Shown: positions 1 through 8,323 of the stretch, piece after piece
How positions within the stretch are numbered: position 1 is the stretch's first letter
How the letters are laid out: each line of letters begins with the position of its first letter
Assembly (NCBI RefSeq): GCF_019222765.1
Contig: NZ_CP078145.1
Location: 3,906,001 to 3,970,000 of the forward strand
Source: Nocardia iowensis
GTDB lineage: Bacteria > Actinomycetota > Actinomycetes > Mycobacteriales > Mycobacteriaceae
Direction: 5' to 3'
Length of the DNA: 64,000 bases
Program-made: the position numbers and the translations under genes
The notes under the pieces: model-generated
Seen by the model: the letters and a program-made list of their open reading frames with translations, nothing else
Told to the model about the DNA's origin: nothing
Databases searched by the model: none

Positions 1-144
1 CAAACCGTCAACGATGAAACCGAGCCCGGCAGCACGCAGCGACGCTGCGATATCCGCTCCTTGGTCGACCCCCACAACCTCCACGTCGCTCTGTTGAAGC
101 GCCAGCACGTCCTTCAGTCGTCGCAGCTCGGTCTCAGGTGTCAT
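1..144 (-). CDS. Hypothetical protein, partial (N-terminal 48 residues)
   Basis: The ATG at 144-142 overlaps the stop of the upstream gene as ATGA, which suggests translational coupling. The visible part begins MTPETELRRLKDVL and looks like a charged helix followed by an alpha/beta segment (VVGVDQGADIA). The frame stays open to the window edge. I cannot assign a family. It is the most downstream visible member of the minus-strand array of the integrative element. Confidence 0.6.
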   Translation of the reverse strand, partial: MTPETELRRLKDVLALQQSDVEVVGVDQGADIAASLRAAGLGFIVDGL

Positions 145-437
145 CCGCCCACCTCGTCCAGGTTGCCGACCTCGAACCCTTGACCGAAGTACGACGGCAG
201 CCGGGTACCCTCCCAGACCGTTCGCGCCCGATAGTTTTTCATTCCCACTCGATGGTGTTCACGTTCCTCGATGAACACGATTCGCTTCCGCTGGCCTTTC
301 GTCGCATACTCCGTGACCGAGCGCACGGCGCCGGTGATGTCTGGGCTTCCCCAGCCTTTGGACTCCCATCGCTCGCTGTCTTCGTTCCAGAGCAGCAGCC
401 GCCACGGTCTGTGAACCGGGCTGAAGTAGTCGTCCAT
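141..437 (-). CDS. Hypothetical protein, 98 aa
   Basis: The ATG start at 437 is preceded by GAAAGG at a suitable distance. The product is rich in Trp and charged residues (RPWRLLLWNEDSERWESKGWG near the N-terminus), has no membrane segment or signal peptide, and resembles small uncharacterised proteins of actinobacterial mobile elements. Its TGA stop overlaps the next ATG (ATGA). I recognise no family; no function is proposed. Confidence 0.65.
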   Translation of the reverse strand: MDDYFSPVHRPWRLLLWNEDSERWESKGWGSPDITGAVRSVTEYATKGQRKRIVFIEEREHHRVGMKNYRARTVWEGTRLPSYFGQGFEVGNLDEVGG

Positions 438-559
438 CAGATACCTTTCTCGGACTTCCGGAAGGCTTTCGCTTCACCCAGACCAGCGCGGCAAGGTACT
501 GCGGCGGTCAAGCTGATTGCGCGGTGAGGGTCCACAGGGATCGCACCTGTCGTCGGCGG

Positions 560-913
560 TCAGAGCACGACGATGTCGGCGGGTAGCTTTGCCTCGGAAG
601 AGGTATGGCTGATCAACGCGTGAAGCTGGGTCGGGGTGAGCCCGGCCGCGGTGGTGAGCTGATCATGCAGCGTGCCCGTCGCGATATAGGCCAGCTGTTC
701 GTCGACGTGATAGAGCCCAAGGGTCCAGCCGGGATCGTCCTGGCATTCCATCTCGCCGTTGGATGCCAGCACGTTCAGACCGTTGTCCACCAACTGGCCG
801 CCGATGGCCCAGCAATTACCGCCGGTAGAGCTAACGATGGCCGGCCCGGTACAGAATCGGGAAACGAGCGCCAGCTCTGCGTGGTACTTGTTGGTCAAGT
901 AGTTCCAGTCCAC
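560..913 (-). CDS. Hypothetical protein, 117 aa
   Basis: A GTG start at 913 follows a good AGGAG five to six bases upstream. The product begins MDWNYLTNKYHAELAL and has a mixed alpha/beta composition with no membrane segment. The C-terminal part, AGLTPTQLHALISHTSSEA, looks helical. Its start lies 9 bases after the stop of the broken gene at 922-1315, consistent with one transcript. Family unknown. The 122 bases between this gene and the next one downstream hold nothing I recognise. Confidence 0.65.
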   Translation of the reverse strand: MDWNYLTNKYHAELALVSRFCTGPAIVSSTGGNCWAIGGQLVDNGLNVLASNGEMECQDDPGWTLGLYHVDEQLAYIATGTLHDQLTTAAGLTPTQLHALISHTSSEAKLPADIVVL

Positions 914-921
914 TGCGACTC

Positions 922-1315
922 CTAATCTGGTTGTGGGTTTTCCGGAGGGATACAGGCGTTGACTTGATCGCGAGCGACGGCAATCTCGGCGGGCGTGCAG
1001 TGCTCGAGCGGGACTTCGCGCAGCAGGCTTTGCAGCACAGCTGCTCGTCGTGAAAAGTGGCGAATGCGTTGCAGCACAGCGTCAATGCCGTCTTGACCCC
1101 GTCGTCATCGACGACCAGGCAACCCGACGCGGTGAGTCCGGCACAGCGCTCATAGATGTCGCGCGTCATCTCGACCATCGGCAGGCTCACGATCACGACA
1201 CGGCGCGGTGGATCGAAGTTCGCATGCCGACCACGCGCGACTTCCTCGATCGCGGCCGGGCCGAATCACCAAAGGAAGTAACAGATTTCGCCATCACACT
1301 CAGTGGGTGTGGCAT
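922..1315 (-). pseudogene. Broken small gene: two frameshifts and an in-frame TGA
   Basis: An ATG at 1315 follows AAGGGAG, but its frame soon loses protein-like character. A plausible reading moves to another frame (CDGEICYFLW), meets an in-frame TGA at 1266-1268, continues as FGPAAIEEVARGRHANFD... to CLVVDDDG, then shifts again at the run of four G (1097-1100, minus strand). It then reads GQDGIDAVLQRIRH... to PENPQPD with stop TAG at 922-924. Each shift is a one-base loss. The intact product would be about 130 aa, family unknown. The start copies the 5' end of the gene at 2633. Either a decaying gene or sequence error; the reconstruction rests on my reading of codon and residue patterns. Confidence 0.45.
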
Positions 1316-1479
1316 TCGGAGGGGTCTCCCTTCTGATCGCTGAGTTCGCTGACTTGGGTTCCGGCCACTGCGCGCTGTAGGGGAACCTCGAGATGGGTGT
1401 CGTTCGTGCCCTCGTCGATCCGGATACCCGGACACGGGCGCAGCGGGCATGCGCAGGTCGCTGAAGTCCGATGTCGCAC
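1300..1479 (-). CDS. Small hypothetical protein, about 59 aa
   Basis: This frame reads like coding sequence (CACPLRPCPGIRIDEGTND, ending SDQKGDPSECHTH). It has several cysteines and could bind metal. I placed the start at a GTG at 1479, eight bases after the stop of the upstream gene; the ribosome-binding site is weak, so the start is uncertain. It overlaps the next gene's ATG by 16 bases. Not a family I recognise. Confidence 0.4.
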   Translation of the reverse strand: MRHRTSATCACPLRPCPGIRIDEGTNDTHLEVPLQRAVAGTQVSELSDQKGDPSECHTH

Positions 1480-1487
1480 AGCAAATA

Positions 1488-1916
1488 TCAGTTGCGCCGC
1501 TCGTTTTGGTCGGCGATATCGAGCACCCACGCCGCAAGGTCATCGAGGCACCTGACGGCCTTGACGTCGAGCATGCCGATGCGCGATCGCGTCTTGCGGT
1601 GCAGCTCCCAGGGGGAAAGATTCTTGGTCCACAGCGGCCACACCAGGACTGAGCATTCGCGGCAGCGACCCAACCGCCACCGCGTGCCGCGATTTCCGTA
1701 TTGAGCGCCGGGATAGGTGATTCGGCCGTCGTGGCAACGGATAACCTTGGTGAATCGCGGTCCGCCGCCGTTCCATCCCGGACAACGCCAGAACTTGTCA
1801 TAGCACGGCCGGGAGAACCGCCACTAGCGCGAGCGGGGCCGGAATTCCTCGGGGGTGATCGCTGGTGTGGTGGCGGCAGCGTGAGATGACGACGAGGGAT
1901 CTGTGGGGTCGGTCAT
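1488..1916 (-). pseudogene. Cys-rich small protein gene interrupted by an in-frame amber codon
   Basis: An ATG at 1916 follows a strong ACGGAGG. Thirty codons (MTDPTDPSSS to EEFRPRSR) lead to a TAG at 1824-1826. The same frame then continues for 111 further codons with clearly protein-like, cysteine-rich sequence: FWRCPGWNGGGPRF, GRCRECSVLVW and AAWVLDIADQNERRN. No ATG, GTG or TTG lies close after the TAG, so independent initiation of the second half is unlikely. Full length would be 142 aa, probably a zinc-ribbon protein. The TAG is either a nonsense mutation, a sequencing error or a suppressed/read-through codon. Confidence 0.55.
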
Positions 1917-2011
1917 GGGGAACCTCCGTAATGGGCGAAGGGATGAGGTCGCAGATCGAGGTGGTCGCGGATGGCGCTGCGAGAAGCGGCATGCACGAAC
2001 ATGACCGGCAA
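1913..2011 (-). CDS. Possible 32-aa peptide
   Basis: A short frame reading PVMFVHAASRSAIRDHLDL... ends HYGGSP. Its TGA overlaps the ATG of the next gene (ATGA), the coupling used throughout this array. A TTG at 2011 or an ATG at 2002 could start it. There is no convincing ribosome-binding site, so this is tentative. Confidence 0.3.
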   Translation of the reverse strand: MPVMFVHAASRSAIRDHLDLRPHPFAHYGGSP

Positions 2012-2048
2012 CCGGCGGCATACCGTCCGGTACCGGGGGACGTTGGGC

Positions 2049-2633
2049 CTACTCGCTCGCGGTCGCGAGGTCGGCGAGCACGGCATCCGTTGGCACTGAG
2101 TTCGGCATGAGTAGGTAGGTGTGGGGTCCGGTGGGGTGCAGATCGACGCGGGTGAAGTCATCGATGGCCTCGCCGATCCAGAATTCGGGGTCGCCAGGGG
2201 ATTGTTCGTCGCCGTGCAGCCACGATTGCAGGTCGCCGTCGAGCTCATAGAATCGTCCGGTCGTGGGATCTTCTATGCAGGCAATCGCGATGTCGCAGTG
2301 GGTGACTCGCACAATCCGCAGCGTGGACAGCCCGCCGAGAGCGGAGAAGGCGTCGTTGATCGTCGCCTGCGCCACTTCGGCGAGTCGACAGGCGGTAAAG
2401 CATCCACCCAGCCGTGGCGGTGGGTGGAACGCGGGAATCGAGGCGGCGAGTTCGCGGCGGAACGAGTCGATAGCCGCCGATACGACGTCACCGAGTGCAT
2501 CACGGAGACTGGAGCGCGGGATGAGCTGGCGCACCCGATCGAGCTCGCTAGGTAACACGACACCACCTGTCATCGCCAGCAGTTCCACGACGGTGATCAC
2601 CGCTTCGCCATCACAGGCTGGAGGGTGTGGCAT
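2049..2633 (-). CDS. Hypothetical protein, 194 aa
   Basis: I start at the ATG at 2633 (MPHPPACDGEAVITVVELL), preceded by AGGAAA; longer upstream readings lose coding character. The first half is helical (ELDRVRQLIPRSSLRDALGD, then VVSAAIDSFRRELAASI). The second half is alpha/beta with FYELDGDLQSWLHG and a C-terminal acidic stretch (DPEFWIGEAIDDFTRVDL). No signal peptide or membrane segment. The first ten codons are nearly the same DNA as the start of the broken gene at 1315, suggesting a shared or duplicated 5' cassette. Family unknown. Confidence 0.7.
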   Translation of the reverse strand: MPHPPACDGEAVITVVELLAMTGGVVLPSELDRVRQLIPRSSLRDALGDVVSAAIDSFRRELAASIPAFHPPPRLGGCFTACRLAEVAQATINDAFSALGGLSTLRIVRVTHCDIAIACIEDPTTGRFYELDGDLQSWLHGDEQSPGDPEFWIGEAIDDFTRVDLHPTGPHTYLLMPNSVPTDAVLADLATASE

Positions 2634-2781
2634 CGGGGTGGTTTCTTTTTCCTGACAGCCGGGCCGCGAGGACGTATATCGCGCGATGACGGCATCGACA
2701 CCCTTGCTGAGTCTCGAGATCGCTCTGGGTAAGGAGCGGAACGGCTTGCACGTCGCGGCGTGGACGCTGCGGCCCGTGCGC

Positions 2782-3222
2782 CTACTCATTTCGACCGCTC
2801 GGCTGCTGGTAGTGCTGATCGAAGACGTCACTGTGGGGATCGAACAGCGCGGTTACCTCGGGATCTCCGGCGTCGAAGCGCCGCACGAGTTCTGTCATCG
2901 CCTCGTGGAAGAGCTGTTCCAATACCGAGTGCTCGCAGCCCTTCGGCCCGGGAACAGTAGCGATGGAAACGCGTTTCGGTGGAGTCCAGCGTGTTCCATA
3001 GCGTGAACTCGAGCCGATGAAGGGGACAAGGTCGGCTCGGTAGCAGTCATCCTGACGGCAGAACCAGGCGACGAGCTCGACGCAGGGCTGGGCCATTTTC
3101 TCCTCGGGGGTGCAAAGCTGCCAGCACGCGGTCTTGCTGGTGATACTGCTGAGGTCAAAAACTGGCGTGGCGTGTGGTCCGCCAGTGTTGTCGGCGTGGA
3201 CTCCGCCGGTGGGGGATGTCAA
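2782..3222 (-). CDS. Hypothetical protein, 146 aa
   Basis: A TTG at 3222 is chosen because a perfect AAGGAGG sits seven bases upstream; the longer frame upstream has no such site. The product begins MTSPTGGVHADN. It contains a cysteine-bearing central region (ACWQLCTPEEKMAQPCVELV, WFCRQDDCY), which could be a metal site, and ends in an acidic helix (AMTELVRRFDAGDPEVTAL). Family unknown. The 298 bases upstream, to the DUF4192 gene, contain signal-peptide-like and protein-like fragments in different frames but no intact gene I can defend. Confidence 0.65.
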   Translation of the reverse strand: MTSPTGGVHADNTGGPHATPVFDLSSITSKTACWQLCTPEEKMAQPCVELVAWFCRQDDCYRADLVPFIGSSSRYGTRWTPPKRVSIATVPGPKGCEHSVLEQLFHEAMTELVRRFDAGDPEVTALFDPHSDVFDQHYQQPSGRNE

Positions 3223-3520
3223 CGGTGTTCCTCCTTGTCGGTTGTGTTGATTGGAGTGGCTCTGGTCGGCGTGAAGGCCGCGCGTGTTGTGTGGCAACGC
3301 GATCGGTGCCGCCCGCCAGGCGCTGCTTGTTGATCAGCGCGTTGACCGCGCGCGAAATCGGTGACTGACCCACGGGCTCGGCCGCAGGCGTACTCGGCGC
3401 GGCAACTGGCGGCGGCGGTGACGCACACGAGCGCACTGAGCGAAACCGCAACGCGGAGAAACGCATACCGCCCGGGTGATGCCGGCGAATGGGCAGGGTA
3501 TGTAGTGGGTGCCTGGCTGC

Positions 3521-4585
3521 TCAGGGATCGGTGCGGGCGAGATCGATCCCGAGGTCGGCCGCGGCAGCGACACCGAAGCGGGTCCACGCGGGAAGCTTGT
3601 CGGCCGGTATTCCCCTGTCGAGGGCCGCCCACAACAGCCGGGACGTCCAGTGGCTGGGATTCGCGTCCAGTGCGGCCTGCACGCAGATACGGGCCAGCAC
3701 CCCGTCGCCTCTCAGATAGGCGCTGTAGGCGAGCAGCGCGGCGGGCCCGGCACGCTCGGGCCCGGCCAGAGCACGCAAAAGCTGCGTCCACAGTTGCTCG
3801 GCCTGCACCTGATACTCGCTGCTCGCGGTGGCGTGTAAACAGTCCAGAACCATCTGCTCCGAGAGCGTCATCGCGAGCTCGGCGAATCCCGCCGGCGCCA
3901 GCTCCTCTCCGGCAGCGACATCGGCGATACAGAACAGGGTGTGCAACAAACCCCGACGGTAGTGGCTATCCCAGGAGTCCTGAGCCCCTGCACGCTGCCG
4001 TGCCCGCTGCGCGCGCGTCCGCGCCGCAGGCATCCACCGCTCAACCTCGGCGGCCAGTCCCGGGTCAGGGGACACCGAGTCGATGAGGGCCTGTCGAGAG
4101 GAGAAGGTGGTACAACCCTGAGCTTCCCGATCGGACGCGGCGGCTGTTTGTCCCGGATCGGTGAGAACACCATGGTCGGAAGCGTCGGTGAGCGACCACC
4201 ACGTCGAACCGGCAACGATTCGCCTGGTCATCCAGACATGTGCGAGAGAGGCCGAGGCACGGTCGAGCCCGTCGACCAGCGCGGCAAGCAGCACCTCAAC
4301 ATCGGAATCCGGAGCTGTTCGTGGCGGCGAGTCGACCAGACGGTCATCGACGACGATCGCCAGTGCGTAGGTGGCATCGATCTGGCGGGCAGCATCACAC
4401 GTGCGCGTGACCGCCGGAGCAACCGGGTCGGCGAGAGCGAAGGACGCGACCATGCTCCGTGCCGAGGTCCGCTCGCCACTACCGGTGTTGAACAAGACAA
4501 GGACGATCTGACGTTCGGGTTCGTAGCCCAGCGAGGCCGGCATCGAGGCAATCAATGCGGTGGGATCGAATCGGTGAACCGACAT
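3521..4585 (-). CDS. DUF4192 family protein, 354 aa
   Basis: The start ATG at 4585 follows AAGGAG. The product opens MSVHRFDPTALIASMPASLGY with the following RQIVLVLF strand, the hallmark opening of DUF4192 proteins of actinobacteria (usual length 330-400 aa). The N-terminal domain continues with AYALAIVVDDRLVD-like strands. The C-terminal half is helical and ends in a TPR-like repeat (LLAYSAYLRGDGVLARICVQ). Function of the family is unknown. A second, diverged DUF4192 protein lies at 6322-7530 with the ATP-pyrophosphatase gene between them, suggesting a functional trio. Family assignment is from memory of its characteristic opening and TPR-like tail. Confidence 0.85.
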   Translation of the reverse strand: MSVHRFDPTALIASMPASLGYEPERQIVLVLFNTGSGERTSARSMVASFALADPVAPAVTRTCDAARQIDATYALAIVVDDRLVDSPPRTAPDSDVEVLLAALVDGLDRASASLAHVWMTRRIVAGSTWWSLTDASDHGVLTDPGQTAAASDREAQGCTTFSSRQALIDSVSPDPGLAAEVERWMPAARTRAQRARQRAGAQDSWDSHYRRGLLHTLFCIADVAAGEELAPAGFAELAMTLSEQMVLDCLHATASSEYQVQAEQLWTQLLRALAGPERAGPAALLAYSAYLRGDGVLARICVQAALDANPSHWTSRLLWAALDRGIPADKLPAWTRFGVAAAADLGIDLARTDP

Positions 4586-4691
4586 AGATAACAACTCCTT
4601 CCACAGACGACCGATGACATTGAGGGCGATCGATGGCGAGGGCGTGACACGGCAGGCTGGTCGGGGCGTTAAGAAACCCGCTGCATGCCGA

Positions 4692-5966
4692 TCACGCCGC
4701 GTCACGGACGGAGTAGAGGGCCTGTGCCGCGAGTTCCAAGGCAGTGAGCCGGGTGTCGGCGTGACCGTGCCAACGAGTCTCGAAGCCGGATCGTTGTTTG
4801 GGCAGAACCGAATCCGGGGCCGCGACGAAGAATTCCTCCAACCGCGGATAGGTGGGGGATGGTTCGGTCAGCCAGATCCGGGTGTGCTGACCATCGTCAT
4901 GCGGGGCGATGTCAAGGTGAACCCCGAGTCGTGTGAGGAACTGCGAGGCCGCAACGCGACTGCCGCGATAGATCGTTTCGACCGAGCGCCACGCGGTCGC
5001 GGGTCGGCTGTAGCAGCGCCGCACCCGATACACCGCCCACCCGCAGCGCTCGAGCTCGGCCGCCGCGAGGGCGAGGACGTGTTCGGCGCCATCGCGGCGG
5101 AGCCGATCGGCCAACGACTTGCCGGGCCCGAATAGCCCAGAATTGCGGTTCAGCGCGACCGTGACGTACTCGTCGATGACATGTTTGAACGCCTCGGCGG
5201 GTGCCATGTTGAACCGTTCGAGCTGCTCGGGCCAGCTGGGCACCGAGACGAAACAACACTGGCGGCAACAGGATTTGGGCCACCACACACCGAACAACCC
5301 GAACAGATACCCCTGACAACGCGCCCGCGACCAACCCGCGGCATGCAACGGATAGATCGGGCGCCGCTGCCCGCCCATCGTGACCGAGGAGTCCTTGCCG
5401 ATACGACCGGACTCCTCAGCGTTGAAGCCGATCGCATGCACGTACGGTTCATGCGCCAAATACCTTGCGCGCCAACCATCCAGGGGCATGCCCTTGGACT
5501 TCACTGAACACGTCCTTCTGCCACCGAGGGTGGGAAGAACGCCGTTGGCGCGGTGCTCGGCGCTCAGTGCGTAGAAGCCGTGCTCGTCGGCATCGGGATG
5601 TAAGCGCACCGGGCAGCGCGAATCCTGCAGCACCACGACCCCGTCGGCCGCCGAGGGGCCCGCACGGGCAACTTCGACAAACCTGATCGCACGCTCACGC
5701 AGTAGCGGCAGGATATGGGTGGTGACGAGATCGCAGGTGCTTGTCCACTCATCGCCGGTCTGAGCGACCATGACGATCAGATTCGACAGATCATCACGTA
5801 GCTCCGGTGGCCGAAATCTCGGTTCGAGCAATGTCAGGACGATACCCGCGGTGCTCTCGACGCCCATGCCGTAGGACCAGCACACGGGCATCGAACCATC
5901 ATCGAAAAGCGCAGGGACAGAGAACAATCCGTCGCAGTCATCAGACACAGGGCCGCTCCGTTCCAT
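4692..5966 (-). CDS. PAPS-reductase-like ATP-pyrophosphatase, about 424 aa
   Basis: Near the N-terminus SYGMGVESTAGIV matches the SGGxDS-type PP-loop of adenine-nucleotide alpha-hydrolases. It is followed by VMVAQTGDEW, the DNDE-like acidic strand of PAPS-reductase/DndC relatives. RRTCSVKSKGMPLDGW and the cluster SCCRQCCFV supply cysteines that could bind zinc or an Fe-S cluster. The product is longer than assimilatory PAPS reductases, with a C-terminal extension of roughly 150 residues, so a sulfate-assimilation role is unlikely. Nucleotide or DNA/RNA modification is possible but unproven. The start is either ATG 5966 or GTG 5948, the latter with GGAACGGAGC upstream. It lies between two DUF4192 genes on the same strand. 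Confidence 0.75.
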   Translation of the reverse strand: MERSGPVSDDCDGLFSVPALFDDGSMPVCWSYGMGVESTAGIVLTLLEPRFRPPELRDDLSNLIVMVAQTGDEWTSTCDLVTTHILPLLRERAIRFVEVARAGPSAADGVVVLQDSRCPVRLHPDADEHGFYALSAEHRANGVLPTLGGRRTCSVKSKGMPLDGWRARYLAHEPYVHAIGFNAEESGRIGKDSSVTMGGQRRPIYPLHAAGWSRARCQGYLFGLFGVWWPKSCCRQCCFVSVPSWPEQLERFNMAPAEAFKHVIDEYVTVALNRNSGLFGPGKSLADRLRRDGAEHVLALAAAELERCGWAVYRVRRCYSRPATAWRSVETIYRGSRVAASQFLTRLGVHLDIAPHDDGQHTRIWLTEPSPTYPRLEEFFVAAPDSVLPKQRSGFETRWHGHADTRLTALELAAQALYSVRDAA

Positions 5967-6016
5967 ACACGCCGGGACAATTTTTGGACCGGATACGTGG
6001 CGTGGAGGGGTGGGGA

Positions 6017-6252
6017 TCAGTCCTGGTGACCGTTGTTCTCGAGCCACAATGCGCGATCCGGGACCGCGTCCAAACGTGTGTGTAGCTCCTCTCGGGGGAT
6101 CCGCGAGGCGGGTGCCACGAAGTCGTCGGCCCAGTCTGTGAGCGACCCGCAGAGGGCGTTGCCTGGTCATTGAGATCTATGTAGGTCGCGTTGGTGTCCT
6201 TCAGGCTTAACCGTTGCGCGGGATCGGCTGGGTGAACGACTAGACCGTTCAT
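6017..6252 (-). pseudogene. Small gene with probable one-base deletion, about 78 aa
   Basis: The ATG at 6252 follows a strong AAGGAGGGG. The first frame reads MNGLVVHPADPAQRLSLKD and TYIDLND, then loses coding character. A frame shifted by minus one, open from 6166, reads GSLTDWADDFVAPASRIPRE and RLDAVPDRALWLENNGHQD with stop at 6017-6019, just before the ATP-pyrophosphatase gene. Joining the two needs a single-base loss between about 6166 and 6100. Either a real pseudogene, a sequencing error or a programmed shift; I see no slippery heptamer. The function of the ancestral protein is unknown. Confidence 0.5.
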
Positions 6253-6321
6253 TTCATCCCCTCCTTGAATAGTCGTTCGCGATGGTGGCCAGGCGACTGG
6301 GAGAAGTCCATGCCGACCATG

Positions 6322-7530
6322 TCACCGAGCATCGGGTTCGGTGTCTGTGGATCCGGATGGTGTTGACCGTCGGGGTTCGCCCAGGTCTATACCGAGGTCG
6401 GCGGCGCTGTGAAAGCCGCTGCGCGCCAACCGGCGTATCTGCTCCGGGGGGATGCCGACGGTCAGAGACGTCTCCAGCAGCTGAGCCATGGAATGCTCGG
6501 GATCGGCGCGCAGTGCCGCTTCGAAGGCGGTGCCAGCCAGTGGGCCGTCGCCGCGGACGTAGGCGCTGTAGCCGAGCAACGCGGCTGCCTCGGCGCGATC
6601 TGTATCCGAGTGTGCCCGAGTCATGAGCGACCACACGGTTTCGGCCGCCGCAGCGTGCTCGCCGTCCGGGAGCGCGAGCATCGCGTCACGCACCGACCTA
6701 TCACGCAGTGCGACAGCGAGTTCCGCTAGTTCCGGGGCCATCAGCTGCTCGCCGGACTCGACACTGGTGATCTGCCACAGCACATATTCGAGGGCCTGCC
6801 GACTGTAGGCGGTCGGATCACCTCGCCGCACCGCCATGACTTGCCGCACGCGGGCGAGGGCCAGAGCACTGTCCAACAGGGCGGCTACCTGCTGCTGGAG
6901 ATCAGTGTCCTCGGCCACGATGGCGGCCAGTTCGGCACCAGAGCCGCGCATCGGCTTGCTGTCTACCCATACCGATGCGGCCGGATCCGGCAGGCCCCCT
7001 GCTTGTTCGGGCCCGAACAGGGTCCACCAGCACTTCTGTGGCTCGATCGCCTGCACCGCCCAGGCACCCGCGAGGCTAATGTCCTCAGCGGCCAGGTGCC
7101 GGGCCAGGTCGGCGACCAACACCTCGAATCGTCCTGGGCCGCATCGGTCGCCGGCTGACGGCTCCGGCCCGGCGATTCGGTCATCGACCACGACGGCGAG
7201 TACCGCGGTCATGCCATCGTGTGCCGAGACCTGCGCAATACAGCTGGCCACCATGTCCGCTCGCAACTGGACACGACCGCGGTCAGGATCCAGATCGAAC
7301 CGCATCACCGAGTCGACCACCGCGGACTGGTCGTCGCCATGCACCGTGCGCAGAATGAGCGTGACAAGCGAACGCTGTGGCGGGAACCCGATCAGGGCGG
7401 GTATCTCTGCGATCTGTTCTCCCGGATCATTGACCGGCACAATGCTTCGTGCTGCTCGCGGATCTAACGCGGCCGCCGGATCAGCGCAGATGATTTCCTG
7501 CACGGCTGCCTTGATCTCGGGTTCGTTCAT
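6322..7530 (-). CDS. DUF4192 family protein, 402 aa
   Basis: The start ATG at 7530 follows AAGGAAC. After a 50-residue leader the family core appears: IPALIGFPPQRSLVTLILR, VLAVVVDDRIAGPEP, and a helical C-terminal half with the same TPR-like tail as the paralogue at 3521 (LLGYSAYVRGDGPLAGTAFE). Both proteins end with a similar SAADLGIDL segment, showing common ancestry, but their middles differ widely, so this is an old duplication. It is the most upstream gene of the minus-strand array, so the promoter probably lies in 7531-7759. Function unknown. Confidence 0.85.
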   Translation of the reverse strand: MNEPEIKAAVQEIICADPAAALDPRAARSIVPVNDPGEQIAEIPALIGFPPQRSLVTLILRTVHGDDQSAVVDSVMRFDLDPDRGRVQLRADMVASCIAQVSAHDGMTAVLAVVVDDRIAGPEPSAGDRCGPGRFEVLVADLARHLAAEDISLAGAWAVQAIEPQKCWWTLFGPEQAGGLPDPAASVWVDSKPMRGSGAELAAIVAEDTDLQQQVAALLDSALALARVRQVMAVRRGDPTAYSRQALEYVLWQITSVESGEQLMAPELAELAVALRDRSVRDAMLALPDGEHAAAAETVWSLMTRAHSDTDRAEAAALLGYSAYVRGDGPLAGTAFEAALRADPEHSMAQLLETSLTVGIPPEQIRRLARSGFHSAADLGIDLGEPRRSTPSGSTDTEPDAR

Positions 7531-7759
7531 GGCGTGGATGTTCCTTTCGACAGAGCGATGAATGGGTTGATGACGCACAGTCGACGGCCGAGGCACTCAG
7601 GTGGGGTCGTCGATCAAGTCGGGAGGCAGGAAGGGGTGGATTCCATCACCAACAGACGCTGACAGCGAGGTCGCGATTGATCACGGAGGGAGGACGACGG
7701 GATGCCGGTAACCTGATGAATGGGAGAATCAGGTGGACGGCTCGATCAGGAGCGCTGTC

Positions 7760-8300
7760 ATGCCGAGCTCAGGTTCGAAGCCGACCCCGCATCCGGGGCG
7801 CCACCCCGAAATTCATGAACGCCTAGAACGAAACCGCAAGCGGGTGCAAGCGCGTCGCGCTCCGGCAACGTGAGAAGGCCATCACCACCGCAGTCAAGCG
7901 TTACGTCGCGGCTTGGGTGGCTATCGCCGAGTGCGAGAGCAAGCGGGATCGCGAAATCGCAAGCTACCAGAGGCGGATACAGAAGTTAGAAGCTCGCGCA
8001 AACGAGGAACTGGCTAGGCACCACGCCGAGCAGGCAGCTGCCGCAGCCGCCCTTCACGAGGAAGGCCAGACCGCCGAGGAGGTCGCTGAACTGCTCGAAA
8101 TCACACCGAGGCAAGCTCGGCGCCTGCTCGCGGCCGCGCGCTCAGCGAATGCGGTGTTGACGACAACCGACACAACGCCGAGTTCCGGATTGCGGCAGGC
8201 AAGGGCGACAGCCGCCACGGCGAAGGTAAGCGGCGACGGGAGTAGGACAGAACTCGACTCTGATTCGGAAGGCGAACCGCGAATGGAATTGGTGGTCTGA
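7760..8300 (+). pseudogene. Coiled-coil/HTH small protein gene split by a frameshift
   Basis: An ATG at 7760 follows AGGAG and reads MPSSGSKPTPHPGRH... EIHERLERNRKRVQARR, then stops at 7871-7873. A frame shifted by one continues without an internal start as ALRQREKAITTAVKRYVAAW, a long Ala/Glu-rich coiled coil (IQKLEARANEELARHHAEQ), and TAEEVAELLEITPRQARRLL, a helix-turn-helix. It ends at 8300 after an acidic tail. The shift lies near 7850. A GTG at 7917 could give a shorter 127-aa protein that keeps the coiled coil and HTH. It is the only gene on the plus strand in this part of the element, divergent from the DUF4192 array. Confidence 0.5.
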
Positions 8301-8323
8301 AAATTCGGCCAGAGGGTAGTCGG

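Noticed and set aside
3223..3520. Possible small lipoprotein gene upstream of the 2782-3222 gene
   Set aside because: A signal-peptide-like stretch (RVAVSLSALVCVTAAASC) and a protein-like stretch (ISRAVNALINKQRLAGG) exist, but in different frames and without a usable start. Joining them needs two shifts.
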